Below are positions 29,131 to 38,396 of a stretch of DNA of 39,362 bases, piece after piece (positions within the stretch are counted from its first letter, which is position 1; the number at the start of each line of letters is the position of its first letter). Under the pieces are notes generated by a model that ran no database searches, had not been told where the DNA came from, and saw nothing but the letters and a program-made list of their open reading frames with translations. This DNA comes from Flavobacteriia bacterium (lineage in GTDB: Bacteria; Bacteroidota; Bacteroidia; Flavobacteriales; Flavobacteriaceae). Location: positions 1-39,362 of the forward strand of contig PDQD01000022.1 in assembly GCA_002747695.1 (NCBI GenBank), written 5' to 3'. Position numbers and translations under genes: made by a program.

Positions 29131-29265
29131 CGTATAAAGCAATATATTTGAAGCATCAAGCCGCAGTAATAGATCTAAGACAATGTATAAAGGCTTACCG
29201 GACAGTCTAAGAATGATTTGAATACAATGTTTTTAAAAACAATAAATGAACAGCTGTAGAAGTGT

Positions 29266-30075
29266 ATGAGACAAGTCTTTCAATTTTATATCAATCAATA
29301 TATACACGTTGCTTTAGCGACTACTGCTTTGACGGCTGTCAGTTATGTTTATTTTGTTCTGCCACTTGATGTTCCGGTGTTACTCACAACATTTTTAAGC
29401 ACCCTGTTGGGCTATCATTTTATTCGTTGGTCTAACAATCGTTTTCAATTTGATGTAGAGAATACCTGGTCTATTCTTTTTATGATACTTTCTTTTGGGG
29501 GTATTTTGTTGGTTTTAAAAGAGCTGCACTTCTACCAAAGATTATTATTAATTCCAGTGGGATTATTGACTGTGGCTTATGCCGTTCCAGTGGTCAGGGT
29601 TAAAAACCAATGGCATACATTACGTCAGATACCACAACTCAAAATATTTGTTATTGCATTAGCATGGACACTGATGACTGTGGCGATACCCTTGTATAAG
29701 CATTACACAAGTTTTGATTTCTTGGTTGAATTTGTTCAGCGGTTTGTATTTATCATAGCTGTAACCATTCCGTTTGACATCAGAGATTATTGGTCGGACA
29801 CTCAGGATTTGATGACTTTACCCCAAAAAACAGGAGTGGAGCGTAGTAAGCAGGTAGGTATGCTGTTGATGCTGCTGTTTTTTATGCTGATTTTTCCAAT
29901 GTCTCATCTATTGAGCTATGGCATCTTATCAGAACTGGGTGTTTTTATACTGGTCATATTGTTTTTGTATAACGTCAGTCCTGATAACGATAAATACTAT
30001 ACCTCGTTTTGGGTAGAAGCTACGCCTGTGTTATGGGTGTTGGATGTCTGGTTTTGGTTCCTGATACTACATTAA
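29266..30075 (+). CDS. Multipass membrane protein, UbiA-prenyltransferase-like
   Basis: Repeated hydrophobic segments; FDIRDYWSDTQDLMTLPQKTGVERSKQVGML resembles the second Asp-rich UbiA motif; first motif not evident (RWSNNRFQFDVENT). Confidence 0.5.
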   Translation: MRQVFQFYINQYIHVALATTALTAVSYVYFVLPLDVPVLLTTFLSTLLGYHFIRWSNNRFQFDVENTWSILFMILSFGGILLVLKELHFYQRLLLIPVGLLTVAYAVPVVRVKNQWHTLRQIPQLKIFVIALAWTLMTVAIPLYKHYTSFDFLVEFVQRFVFIIAVTIPFDIRDYWSDTQDLMTLPQKTGVERSKQVGMLLMLLFFMLIFPMSHLLSYGILSELGVFILVILFLYNVSPDNDKYYTSFWVEATPVLWVLDVWFWFLILH

Positions 30076-31034
30076 GAATTAATGTTGAAAAACGAATCGA
30101 CAAACTCCATCTTGTTAAACACCTGCAGATCTTCAACTTTCTCCCCAACGCCAATATATTTTACCGGAATTTGGAATTGATCGGAAATACCGATGACCAC
30201 ACCACCCTTGGCAGTACCATCCAGTTTGGTCACAGCCAGTGCCGTTACTTCAGTGGCTTTGGTGAATTGTTTGGCTTGTTCAAAGGCGTTTTGCCCTGTA
30301 GAGCCGTCTAAAACCAATAATACATCATGAGGGGCATCCGGAATGACTTTTTGCATCACTTTTTTGATTTTTGTGAGTTCATTCATCAGATTGACCTTAT
30401 TGTGTAAACGTCCGGCAGTGTCTATAAGTACAACATCGGCATCTTGTGCCACAGCTGATTGTAAAGTATCAAAAGCCACTGAGGCCGGGTCACTACCCAT
30501 TTTTTGCTTGACAATAGGAATATCAACACGATCAGCCCAGATTTGTAATTGATCAATAGCAGCGGCTCTAAAGGTATCAGCCGCACCAAGTACAACTTTC
30601 TTACCCATATTTTTAAATTGATGAGCAAGTTTACCTATAGTGGTTGTTTTACCCACACCGTTGACTCCTACAATCAACATGACATAAGGTTTCTTACCGG
30701 CAGGAATGGCGTATTGTTCTGCATCCTCTGTATGGGTTTCAGACAGTAAACCGGCAATTTCTTCACGTAAAATACGGTGTAGTTCGTTAGTGTTCAGGTA
30801 TTTGTCACGAGCCACTCTGACTTCAATACGGTCTATAATTTTAAGTGTGGTTTGCACACCTACATCAGAAGTTACGAGTACCTCTTCCAAATTATCCAGC
30901 ACATCATCATCTACTTTGGATTTTCCGGCAACAGCTTTGGTTAATTTATCAAAGAAAGACGTTTTAGACTTTTCCAAGCCTTTATCGAGACTTTCTTTTT
31001 TTTCTTTAGAAAATAAATTTTTGAATAGACCCAT
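30072..31034 (-). CDS. ftsY: Signal recognition particle receptor FtsY
   Basis: VGVNGVGKTTTIGKLAHQFK, LGAADTFRAAAIDQLQIWADR, DTAGRLHNKVNLMNEL, TKLDGTAKGGVVIGI. Confidence 0.96.
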   Translation of the reverse strand: MGLFKNLFSKEKKESLDKGLEKSKTSFFDKLTKAVAGKSKVDDDVLDNLEEVLVTSDVGVQTTLKIIDRIEVRVARDKYLNTNELHRILREEIAGLLSETHTEDAEQYAIPAGKKPYVMLIVGVNGVGKTTTIGKLAHQFKNMGKKVVLGAADTFRAAAIDQLQIWADRVDIPIVKQKMGSDPASVAFDTLQSAVAQDADVVLIDTAGRLHNKVNLMNELTKIKKVMQKVIPDAPHDVLLVLDGSTGQNAFEQAKQFTKATEVTALAVTKLDGTAKGGVVIGISDQFQIPVKYIGVGEKVEDLQVFNKMEFVDSFFNINS

Positions 31035-31309
31035 AGTTTCAGATGTTAGATATGAGGTATAAAAATAACAATTAATATTTTGTTTAAAAGAAAGTATACC
31101 TATTTAATTAATAAACAATACTTTAAACGTTTAAAAAAGGTTGGGAAAACAAATTTATTGTTAAATTGAAAAAGATTATAATAGCGTCAATCAGAATAAC
31201 TCAACAAACGATTAAACAAAATTTAGGTCAACATAATTCTTTATAAACAAACGGTTTAGTTCCGTTATATTTTAATAAAGATTCTGTTATACAGAACATT
31301 GTATTGTTA

Positions 31310-31816
31310 TTATCTTCGGCTGTTTCGGGCAATCAATAAATCCCGTTCTAATTGTTTAAACTCTTCTCTGGATTTTTCGAGTGCTTCTTTATACTCCTCA
31401 ATTGTACTTTCAGCATCTTTAAGCTCTCTGAGTTTACCTTTCATATCCTGTATATCTACATAAAGCTTTACAACATTACTATACATATCGTACCTGTAGG
31501 CAGAGTCTTTTGGTATCGCTTTCTGCATATCAGCCAAATCTTTTCCAATCAATACATTTAAGTATTCCGTTGGTGCACCAGGGGTATCCAATGAATCTAT
31601 TAGTTTCTTTACATTATTCATTCTATCAGCAAACCTGTCCTGAAATTTCATCTCCAGTCTTATCCTTTCGGCTTCGTTCCTAAGAATCTGATTTTCTTTT
31701 ACAGGTGTCTTGAAAGTGAAAAACACAGCCGCAATCACCACTATCATGGTAAGGATGAAGAGGGCTAAAAACTTTAAAAAATTATTTCTTCGCTCTTTTA
31801 TATTCTTTGGTTTCAT
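31310..31816 (-). CDS. tssO: Type VI secretion system transmembrane protein TssO; likely start MKPKNI at 31816
   Basis: One N-terminal TM then coiled coil (KERRNNFLKFLALFILTMIVVIAAVFF...KENQILRNEAERIRLEMKFQDRFADRM), adjacent to TssN. Confidence 0.8.
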   Translation of the reverse strand: MKPKNIKERRNNFLKFLALFILTMIVVIAAVFFTFKTPVKENQILRNEAERIRLEMKFQDRFADRMNNVKKLIDSLDTPGAPTEYLNVLIGKDLADMQKAIPKDSAYRYDMYSNVVKLYVDIQDMKGKLRELKDAESTIEEYKEALEKSREEFKQLERDLLIARNSRR

Positions 31817-31827
31817 AGATATTATAT

Positions 31828-32694
31828 TTAGGTTCTTACGCAAATAACAACGTCGTCTTCTCTAAGGTTATTAGCGATAACCGTTTTTGAAAAATTAATA
31901 TATTTTATTGGCCTGAAAAAAGTAGCTTTTCTATAAAAAACCCATTTTTGAGGGGTTCTGTCATCGTTTAAATATTCGATCTCATTTTCCGGATGTCTCT
32001 CATTATAGTCATTCAAAAAGAAATAAAATAGTTTTGAAAATTCTAAATTTTCAGGGGCTTTAACTCTGAAGTTTGTTATTTCTTCATCGCTAAGCCCCTT
32101 TTTGGTAAACTCAAAACTAATTACCAAAGGATTCTTTAATTCTTCAGCCGTAGGATCTTTAATGTTTTGCTCTACGGGATACAGCCATTGTTTATAAACC
32201 TTTACAGGTATTAATAGTGCAAACTCATACATCTTATAAAACAATACGGGAATCATAAATGTTAGAGATGACGAGAGAAACACAAAACTATAAGAGGGCT
32301 TAAATATTTTAGTCACATTGAAAAATGCTATTAAACCGATTATCAGTATGGCTAAGGTAAAAAAGAACTCATTGAAAAAACCGGATTTCTTCTTACTTAA
32401 ATCCTTAAAGAACGTTCTCATAACCCATAGGTGAACACCTCCTATAATCAGAAAGAGTACTTGAAACCCAATATAGTTACCCAATACAGAGTTATTTAAC
32501 ACTTTAGAGTAACTCAATAGACCAATCAATGCAAATGTTGCTAAAACAATCAGTATATAAATGATTGCTTTCTTTTTATCTTTAGTAAATAATTTACGTA
32601 TGTCACTTACTATTAAAATAATAAATGTCCCTATTATAAAAAATATCACACTAGTTTTTAACATACCTCCTTGTAACAATCCGTTTGTTCCCAT
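31828..32694 (-). CDS. tssN: TssN family type VI secretion system protein
   Basis: Multiple N-terminal TMs then soluble domain (FYKMYEFALLIPVKVYKQWLYP...DDRTPQKWVFYRKATFFRPIKYINFSKTVIANNLREDDVVICVRT). Confidence 0.8.
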   Translation of the reverse strand: MGTNGLLQGGMLKTSVIFFIIGTFIILIVSDIRKLFTKDKKKAIIYILIVLATFALIGLLSYSKVLNNSVLGNYIGFQVLFLIIGGVHLWVMRTFFKDLSKKKSGFFNEFFFTLAILIIGLIAFFNVTKIFKPSYSFVFLSSSLTFMIPVLFYKMYEFALLIPVKVYKQWLYPVEQNIKDPTAEELKNPLVISFEFTKKGLSDEEITNFRVKAPENLEFSKLFYFFLNDYNERHPENEIEYLNDDRTPQKWVFYRKATFFRPIKYINFSKTVIANNLREDDVVICVRT

Positions 32695-32699
32695 AACGT

Positions 32700-33590
32700 T
32701 TATATTCTTGTTGAAACTCCCAAAATCGGAGCATTATTTTTATTTAATTTGAGTTTTTCTTTATCATTACTGAAAAATTTAGTTTCCACTTGGAGTTCCA
32801 AAGGTAAGAAATAGTTGTAAAAAATCTTTAGAAAATCCATAATAATCTCATGATTTTTCTTAAAATAATCTATTGAGACCGGTCCTATGCCCACTTCTAT
32901 AAAAGGAACTGCAACATTTAATTTAGGCGTTTTGGTTATTGTATTTACCCCTAAAACCTCTTTTCCTTTCTTTGGTTTAATGTCAAGGTTTCTGAAAGAT
33001 TTAGTAATCTGCACCTCATTGTTTAATATCTTTTGTAGGGAAAGCCTGATCAGATTGAGATCTCCTGATATTTTATGACAATGTGGTAATAACTTAATCA
33101 TTTTCAGAATGTACTTGTTATTCCTGTGATTATCTAAATTCCAAAACTTCAAGACAAAATCATTATTTGTATTATAGAAATCTTCGAGAAGTTTTTGTTC
33201 GTTTTTCTCTACTTTGATGGATTGACCAAACAATTCATTTTCTATAGGACTAAAGAATAATCGACTGTTTTCTTCCTCTTTCTTCTTTTGCTGTCTCTTG
33301 TAATTGTACGAGGTGTTTTGATTTTCATTGTTTTTATGAAAAACACCTTCGGGTAAAGAGTCATATATCCCATCCCTTGAAAGCTCTAATAAAAGTTTAG
33401 AATCGTCTAATTGCTTTTGGGCCAAAACATCTCTTCTGTATCCTCTCTTAAAGGAACTCTTATTGTGAATCACGAATTCATCTTCTATAGCACCTGCTTT
33501 TTGCAGTTCTATAATCAGTGATTCTGCTTTGATGTTTTCGTAAACAGTGTTTAATTCTTCGACTATTTTATCTGTAAAGTTTTGTTTCAA
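32700..33590 (-). CDS. tssG: TssG-like T6SS baseplate wedge protein
   Basis: 296 aa; LLLELSRDGIYDSLPEGVFH followed by a C-terminal domain; sits in the TssN/TssO operon. Family call by context and weak motif. Confidence 0.65.
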   Translation of the reverse strand: MKQNFTDKIVEELNTVYENIKAESLIIELQKAGAIEDEFVIHNKSSFKRGYRRDVLAQKQLDDSKLLLELSRDGIYDSLPEGVFHKNNENQNTSYNYKRQQKKKEEENSRLFFSPIENELFGQSIKVEKNEQKLLEDFYNTNNDFVLKFWNLDNHRNNKYILKMIKLLPHCHKISGDLNLIRLSLQKILNNEVQITKSFRNLDIKPKKGKEVLGVNTITKTPKLNVAVPFIEVGIGPVSIDYFKKNHEIIMDFLKIFYNYFLPLELQVETKFFSNDKEKLKLNKNNAPILGVSTRI

Positions 33591-33595
33591 CTTAC

Positions 33596-34618
33596 TTAGT
33601 CTTCTATTTGTTTATAACTTCTTCTACCTGCCGCAATAACTCTACTTGACCAAAAAGGATCTGTAATATTACTGATTTTAACTCCGGGTTTACCGTCTAC
33701 TGTACTTGATGTAGAGTGGACAAATTTATTGTTATGTAAATAAACCCCTACGTGTGTAATATTGAATTCGTCTTTTCCAAAAAACAATAAATCCCCTTCT
33801 TCCAGATTGTCCAGATTTCTGAACAGGTCAGTATAGCTGGAGGAGAATTGTTTACTGGCCATTCTTTCCAAATACATTTTATCATAGGCTTTTATAAACA
33901 ATCGCTGTGTAAAAGCAGAACAGTCAATACCCTCTCTGGTTTCTCCACCAAATAAATAGGGCGTTCCCATCCAACTGTCAATAAAATTATACAATTCTTT
34001 ATTGGTCAGAATGGTAGGATCAACACCCAGAATACTGGCATATTTCTTTTGAACTTCTGTAATAACTTCTTCTTCCTCTATGGGTTGTTCTACCACAGGA
34101 TCATCTTCTACTTCTACAATACTGTCATATTCAACGATTACAGTATTGTGTTTCAGAAGTTTTTGTTTTTGTTTTTCGAGTTCTTTTTCTCTCTCCCGCA
34201 ACTTTTGTTGAGCTTCTTTAATCTTTGCATCTGCAATTCTGGCTTTTTCCCTTTCTTCCTTGGCTTTCTTTTTAGCGGCTATTCTTCTGCGTTTAGCCTC
34301 TTTTTTATCGACATTTATTCTTACTTCTTTGAGATTTATTTTAATACCGGCTCGTTTTTGAATCAAAAACACCTTGGAGTCATAACCGTCTTTATATACT
34401 GAAATCAGATAATTGCCTTGGGGTAAGTTTGTTTTGAAAGAGAAATACCCTTTGTCATTGGTAAATGTGGATAAGCCGAGTTCTTCTATAGAAACTTTAG
34501 CTGATGCAACAGGGTTTTCTGTGTCATCTTCGATAATATAGCTTTCTATTACGTCTGTTTGAGCTGACATAAATGAAATGCTTAAAAGTAATAGTGATAA
34601 TGTAATTATTCTTTTCAT
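33596..34618 (-). CDS. Secreted NlpC/P60 (C40) peptidase with N-terminal carboxypeptidase-regulatory-like domain and coiled-coil linker; likely start MKRIIT at 34618
   Basis: Signal peptide; ENPVASAKVSIEELGLSTFTNDKGYFSF...; K/E-rich coiled coil; C40 core SWMGTPYLFGGETREGIDCSAFTQRLF ... DLLFFGKDEFNITHVGVYLHNNKFVHS. Confidence 0.88.
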   Translation of the reverse strand: MKRIITLSLLLLSISFMSAQTDVIESYIIEDDTENPVASAKVSIEELGLSTFTNDKGYFSFKTNLPQGNYLISVYKDGYDSKVFLIQKRAGIKINLKEVRINVDKKEAKRRRIAAKKKAKEEREKARIADAKIKEAQQKLREREKELEKQKQKLLKHNTVIVEYDSIVEVEDDPVVEQPIEEEEVITEVQKKYASILGVDPTILTNKELYNFIDSWMGTPYLFGGETREGIDCSAFTQRLFIKAYDKMYLERMASKQFSSSYTDLFRNLDNLEEGDLLFFGKDEFNITHVGVYLHNNKFVHSTSSTVDGKPGVKISNITDPFWSSRVIAAGRRSYKQIED

Positions 34619-34643
34619 ATATGATGTATTATTATTCAATCCG

Positions 34644-34651
34644 CAAAAATA
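34644..34651 (-). promoter_or_regulatory. Possible -7 element for the NlpC/P60-TssG-TssN-TssO operon
   Basis: Minus-strand TATTTTTG (TAnnTTTG) placed about 25 nt upstream of the proposed ATG at 34618. Confidence 0.4.
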
Positions 34652-34915
34652 TAAAAAAATGTTATGGATTCTCAGGTGTTAAAAACATAAAAAGATTATA
34701 TATTGTTAATAATTCTAAAATTTAAGTTTCAACATACCCTTTTGAAATGCTTACATACAATGCTTAAGCTAATGATTTAAAGCATGTTAAAACGTTTGTT
34801 TTTGAATATAGTTTTAGTCTTAATACACCCATATTAAGGTTGTTAAATACTTGCTAAAATTAAAGTTGTTGCGTATATCTTTTGGGAAATTATTAAGTGT
34901 TAAACTTATTTTATT

Positions 34916-34923
34916 TACTTTTG
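34916..34923 (+). promoter_or_regulatory. Possible -7 element for the TssE-TssF operon
   Basis: TACTTTTG (TAnnTTTG) about 18 nt upstream of the proposed ATG at 34942; no clear -33 element. Confidence 0.35.
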
Positions 34924-34941
34924 GTCTGTAAAAATAAAAAA

Positions 34942-35373
34942 ATGTATAAAAAGTTTCTTACTTTACCCATTGATGCTGAAAAATTTTTAAAAAACAGGGA
35001 ATTTGACAAGTGTGGACTAAAGGAGTCGATAATATTCAATATTCATTTAATCAACACAACTTATTTTGGTGAATGTAGTTTTGATGAAACGTTTGGATGT
35101 GCGATTTGGGATATTGATTTTGATAATTTATCCAGTACCAATAGAATAAGGAATAGAATTATTGAATCTTTGTCAACATCATTGAAATCTCACGAAAAAA
35201 GATTGTCTGATATTTCTGTGGATGTTAAAATCAGGCAAGAGGAATTAATTTATTCAAAACAAAACATTCTTGTTAAGAAAAAGGTGATTATCAGAATCAA
35301 AGGAAAGATCAGAAAAACTAATGAGGATTTTTATTATCAGGATATTTTCTATATAGGTCCTTTGTCGTATTAA
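34942..35373 (+). CDS. tssE: TssE-like (GPW/gp25 family) T6SS baseplate protein; likely start MYKKFL
   Basis: FNIHLINTTYFGECSFDETFGCAIWDIDFDNL... gp25-like pattern; immediately upstream of tssF. Confidence 0.78.
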   Translation: MYKKFLTLPIDAEKFLKNREFDKCGLKESIIFNIHLINTTYFGECSFDETFGCAIWDIDFDNLSSTNRIRNRIIESLSTSLKSHEKRLSDISVDVKIRQEELIYSKQNILVKKKVIIRIKGKIRKTNEDFYYQDIFYIGPLSY

Positions 35374-35386
35374 AAAAACATATAAG

Positions 35387-37207
35387 ATGGCTGAAACCAG
35401 AGAGCAAATAAAAAATAGAATGCTAAAAACAGCAGGAACAATTTGGGGTGTTCCCGCCAATGAAATTGAAATGTCTTTTGACCCTGTGATTTCACTTTTG
35501 TTGAGTGCATGTGCTGTGGAAATAGAACATTTATCAGACAAAATCAGTGAATCCCAAACCCGTGTCACGGAAAAAATAATTCAATTAATGACTCCGGAAG
35601 CGGTCTTTGGCCCCAGACCGGCTCATTGCGTCATAAAAACAGAACCTTCGGAAGACGGTATTGTTCTTAAACCGGAAGTTTTGTTTTCCTTAAAAAAGAA
35701 AGCTTCGGTAAAAGAAAATGTCAAAGATGTATTTTTTTCACCGGTACAGGACTTTAAAATAGTTCAAGCTGATGTGAAATATTTAGCTTTTGCCAATACA
35801 GTACTGGAACTGGAAGAAGTGAAGAATAAAGTTGGTTTAATAAAAACCAATGATGATTTTATAGAAGATTCTACATTATATATAGGAATCACAACAAAAG
35901 GGAGTAATCTGGATTTCAGCGACACGTCTTTTTACTTTGAATTACAGGACATGACTGCGACTGATTTGTTCTTCCATCATCTGAAATTAGCTAAATGGTA
36001 TAGTGGTGATAAACTCATACAAACCAATGTAGGATTTTACAACGACAATATTGATAATGAAGAAATGTTGTCATCCATGTTGAGGGAGGAATCGTTAAAG
36101 TCTGCCAATATTGTCACGGAAATAAGAAACAATTACAAAAGGCATTATATCACCTTAAAAGAAAACATCAAGGTCAAACCCGAATTACCTGAGGAGTTCA
36201 AAAACATAGATGAAAAGAACAGGGCCAAAATAGATGAAAATACGGTTTGGCTTAAAGTTGTTTTTTCTAACATTATCAACAAATCTATTTTAGAGAATAT
36301 ATATTGCAGTCTGAATTCGTTTCCGGCGGTCAACAGAAAAGCTGAGGAGTTTTCATACCAATTGAAAGAGTTTGTCAATATAGTCCCTATAAGAACGCAA
36401 AATCTGTTTTTGGATATTAAGTCCATTACCAGTATCAATGGGAAGAAATACAATTTGCTGAGTCGTAATATCTCTAATGCCAGTAACAAGAAAGGGACTT
36501 ATGTGCTAAAGACTGATAATATTGCAAAAGTTGATAACAGGAAAGCCAAAGACTATATCAGTCACTTGATTGAATTATTGAGAAGTGAGAGTGCTTCGTT
36601 TTCTTACTTGAATAATTCCTTCTTACAGAATAACCTGAGAAAGTTGAATCAGATTATTTCTATTTTAGAAAACAAATTAATAGAAGCTAAAACCCATCAA
36701 TACACAGAGATTAATTATGTGTCTGTAACGCCCTATGAGAAAAAAGACACGCTTATGGTTGAGTATTGGAGTACAGATGGGAGTTTTGCCAATAATATTA
36801 AATACGGTACAGAATTAAACAACTATAAAACAATCGGGCTGGAGCAAAAGAGTAGTTTTTTGTTAACATCCTCACATAGTGGGCGGGATGCTTTAAATAT
36901 GGATGAACGTTTACTGGCTTACCGTAGAAGTTTACTGTCGAGAGACAGAATAGTCACCAAAGAAGATCTGAAGTCCGTTTGTTTTGAGTTTTTCGGGGAT
37001 AAAATTGAAAATGTCGACATCAAAAACAGTTACACAATTGATTTATCGTTGAATAAAGGGATGATTAATTGTATAGATATTGAATTGACTGTCAATAAGT
37101 CCAAACAAATAGATGAGGTTGAGTGGGATTTTGTAAAAAATAATTTGCTGTTATTTCTGGAAAAACACGCCACGTCTGTTTTTCCCTTTGTCATCAAAAA
37201 AGTCTGA
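35387..37207 (+). CDS. tssF: Type VI secretion system baseplate subunit TssF
   Basis: 606 aa; SACAVEIEHLSDKISESQTRVTEKIIQLMTPEAVFGPRPAHCVI; RRSLLSRDRIVTKEDLKSVCFEFFG. Confidence 0.85.
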   Translation: MAETREQIKNRMLKTAGTIWGVPANEIEMSFDPVISLLLSACAVEIEHLSDKISESQTRVTEKIIQLMTPEAVFGPRPAHCVIKTEPSEDGIVLKPEVLFSLKKKASVKENVKDVFFSPVQDFKIVQADVKYLAFANTVLELEEVKNKVGLIKTNDDFIEDSTLYIGITTKGSNLDFSDTSFYFELQDMTATDLFFHHLKLAKWYSGDKLIQTNVGFYNDNIDNEEMLSSMLREESLKSANIVTEIRNNYKRHYITLKENIKVKPELPEEFKNIDEKNRAKIDENTVWLKVVFSNIINKSILENIYCSLNSFPAVNRKAEEFSYQLKEFVNIVPIRTQNLFLDIKSITSINGKKYNLLSRNISNASNKKGTYVLKTDNIAKVDNRKAKDYISHLIELLRSESASFSYLNNSFLQNNLRKLNQIISILENKLIEAKTHQYTEINYVSVTPYEKKDTLMVEYWSTDGSFANNIKYGTELNNYKTIGLEQKSSFLLTSSHSGRDALNMDERLLAYRRSLLSRDRIVTKEDLKSVCFEFFGDKIENVDIKNSYTIDLSLNKGMINCIDIELTVNKSKQIDEVEWDFVKNNLLLFLEKHATSVFPFVIKKV

Positions 37208-37354
37208 TTTCTATTCTAAAATCAATTGTATTTTAACTTAGACACTGCTATAAAAAATGTTTTTAACAGTAAAAAAAAAATTCATACATTCGTCGCGTAA
37301 ATAAATACATTTATATATAAATATCTTTTTTATTAATTTTTTAATTTTTTTATT

Positions 37355-37741
37355 ATGTCATTTAAGGCTAAATTAAAAGTAGGAGGACACGAATACAACG
37401 TGTTATCTTGTTCTTATGAATTACATCAAGAAACTGATGCAACAGGAAGACCATCATCTATCACCAGAGGTGGAAAAATCAAAATCACTGTTGAATCTAC
37501 TGCAGACACCAGCTTATCAGACTGGATGTTCAATAACTTTGAAAGAAGAGATGGTTCTATTGTATTCTTTAAAAGAGATACAGAAGCTACTGCTAAAGAA
37601 TTAAAATTCACCGAAGGTTATATGGTTAAATATCTTGAGGATTTTGATTCTAAAAACAAAAACCCAATGTCTGAATCTTTTGTTATTTCAGCAAGAGTAA
37701 TCTCTATGGGTAGTGGAGAACACGTTAATGAGTGGGTATAA
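37355..37741 (+). CDS. tssD: Type VI secretion tube protein TssD (Hcp-like), copy 1
   Basis: 128 aa; MSFKAKLKVGGHEYNVLSCSYELHQETDATGRPSSITRGGKIKITVEST...; typical Bacteroidota TssD. Confidence 0.92.
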   Translation: MSFKAKLKVGGHEYNVLSCSYELHQETDATGRPSSITRGGKIKITVESTADTSLSDWMFNNFERRDGSIVFFKRDTEATAKELKFTEGYMVKYLEDFDSKNKNPMSESFVISARVISMGSGEHVNEWV

Positions 37742-37769
37742 TAAGTACCTAATATCTCCGGATTAAAAT

Positions 37770-37802
37770 AAAAAAAGGAGTATTTTATGTACTCCTTTTT
37801 TT
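37770..37802 (+). terminator. Intrinsic terminator between the two tssD genes
   Basis: AAAAAAAGGAGTA-ttttatg-TACTCCTTTTTTT. Confidence 0.85.
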
Positions 37803-37829
37803 CTACAAGAACACCTAAAAATATTTATT

Positions 37830-38225
37830 ATGTCATTTTTATCACAAATGATTATAGAAGATGATACCATGAACGTATTATCTTGTTCTTTCTCTTTCCA
37901 ACAGGGTGCAGATAGTACCGGTAAACCATCTCAGAGACCCAAAGGAGGACAGATTACTGTTGTTATAGAATCCACCAATAAAACTGATTTTTTAGAGTGG
38001 ATGATTTCACCTAACATGACTAAAGACGGTGAGATTGTTTTTTACAAAAGAGATAATATGTCCGGTCTTAAAACCATCAAATTCAAAGAGGCGTATTGCC
38101 TGAATTACGATGAAGATTTTGATGCGGTCAATGATAATCCTTTGAAAACGAGAATAGTCATTTCAGCTAAAGAAGTCAAGGTTAAAGACACGACGTTTGT
38201 CAATAATTGGGCTGATAAGGCATAA
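37830..38225 (+). CDS. tssD: Type VI secretion tube protein TssD (Hcp-like), divergent copy 2
   Basis: 131 aa; MNVLSCSFSFQQGADSTGKPSQRPKGGQITVVIESTNKTDFLEWM..., colinear with copy 1. Confidence 0.9.
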   Translation: MSFLSQMIIEDDTMNVLSCSFSFQQGADSTGKPSQRPKGGQITVVIESTNKTDFLEWMISPNMTKDGEIVFYKRDNMSGLKTIKFKEAYCLNYDEDFDAVNDNPLKTRIVISAKEVKVKDTTFVNNWADKA

Positions 38226-38396
38226 CTAACGATAAAGAATTATAAGAGGAAAACCTTATGACCACTCCTTGATTGGAATGGTTGAGAGCGTTTGAGTATC
38301 TTTATCAGAATATTAAAAGCATACAAGTTAAACCATCTTCCTGAATTGGTTTTTTAGTTGACGATGGTACAGTTTTAAAAAACTCTAAAATACATT

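Noticed and set aside
30343-31062. Plus-strand ORFs, including 118 aa at 30706, antisense to ftsY
   Set aside because: Shadow ORFs; Ser-rich composition is a by-product of the reverse complement of the FtsY coding sequence.
34049-34402. 117-aa Phe-rich plus-strand ORF antisense to the NlpC/P60 gene
   Set aside because: Complement of a K/E-rich coiled coil gives poly-Phe/Leu; looked like a membrane protein but is an artefact.
37242-37280. Stem-loop-like sequence between tssF and tssD copy 1 (ACTGCTATAAAAAATGTTTTTAACAGT)
   Set aside because: Imperfect AT-only stem followed by A rather than T on the transcribed strand; not supportable as a terminator.
38226-38396. 171-nt gap between tssD copy 2 and vgrG considered as a small-gene or sRNA location
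   Set aside because: Only 4-5 codon reading frames and a weak 5-bp hairpin; nothing supportable beyond a leader region.
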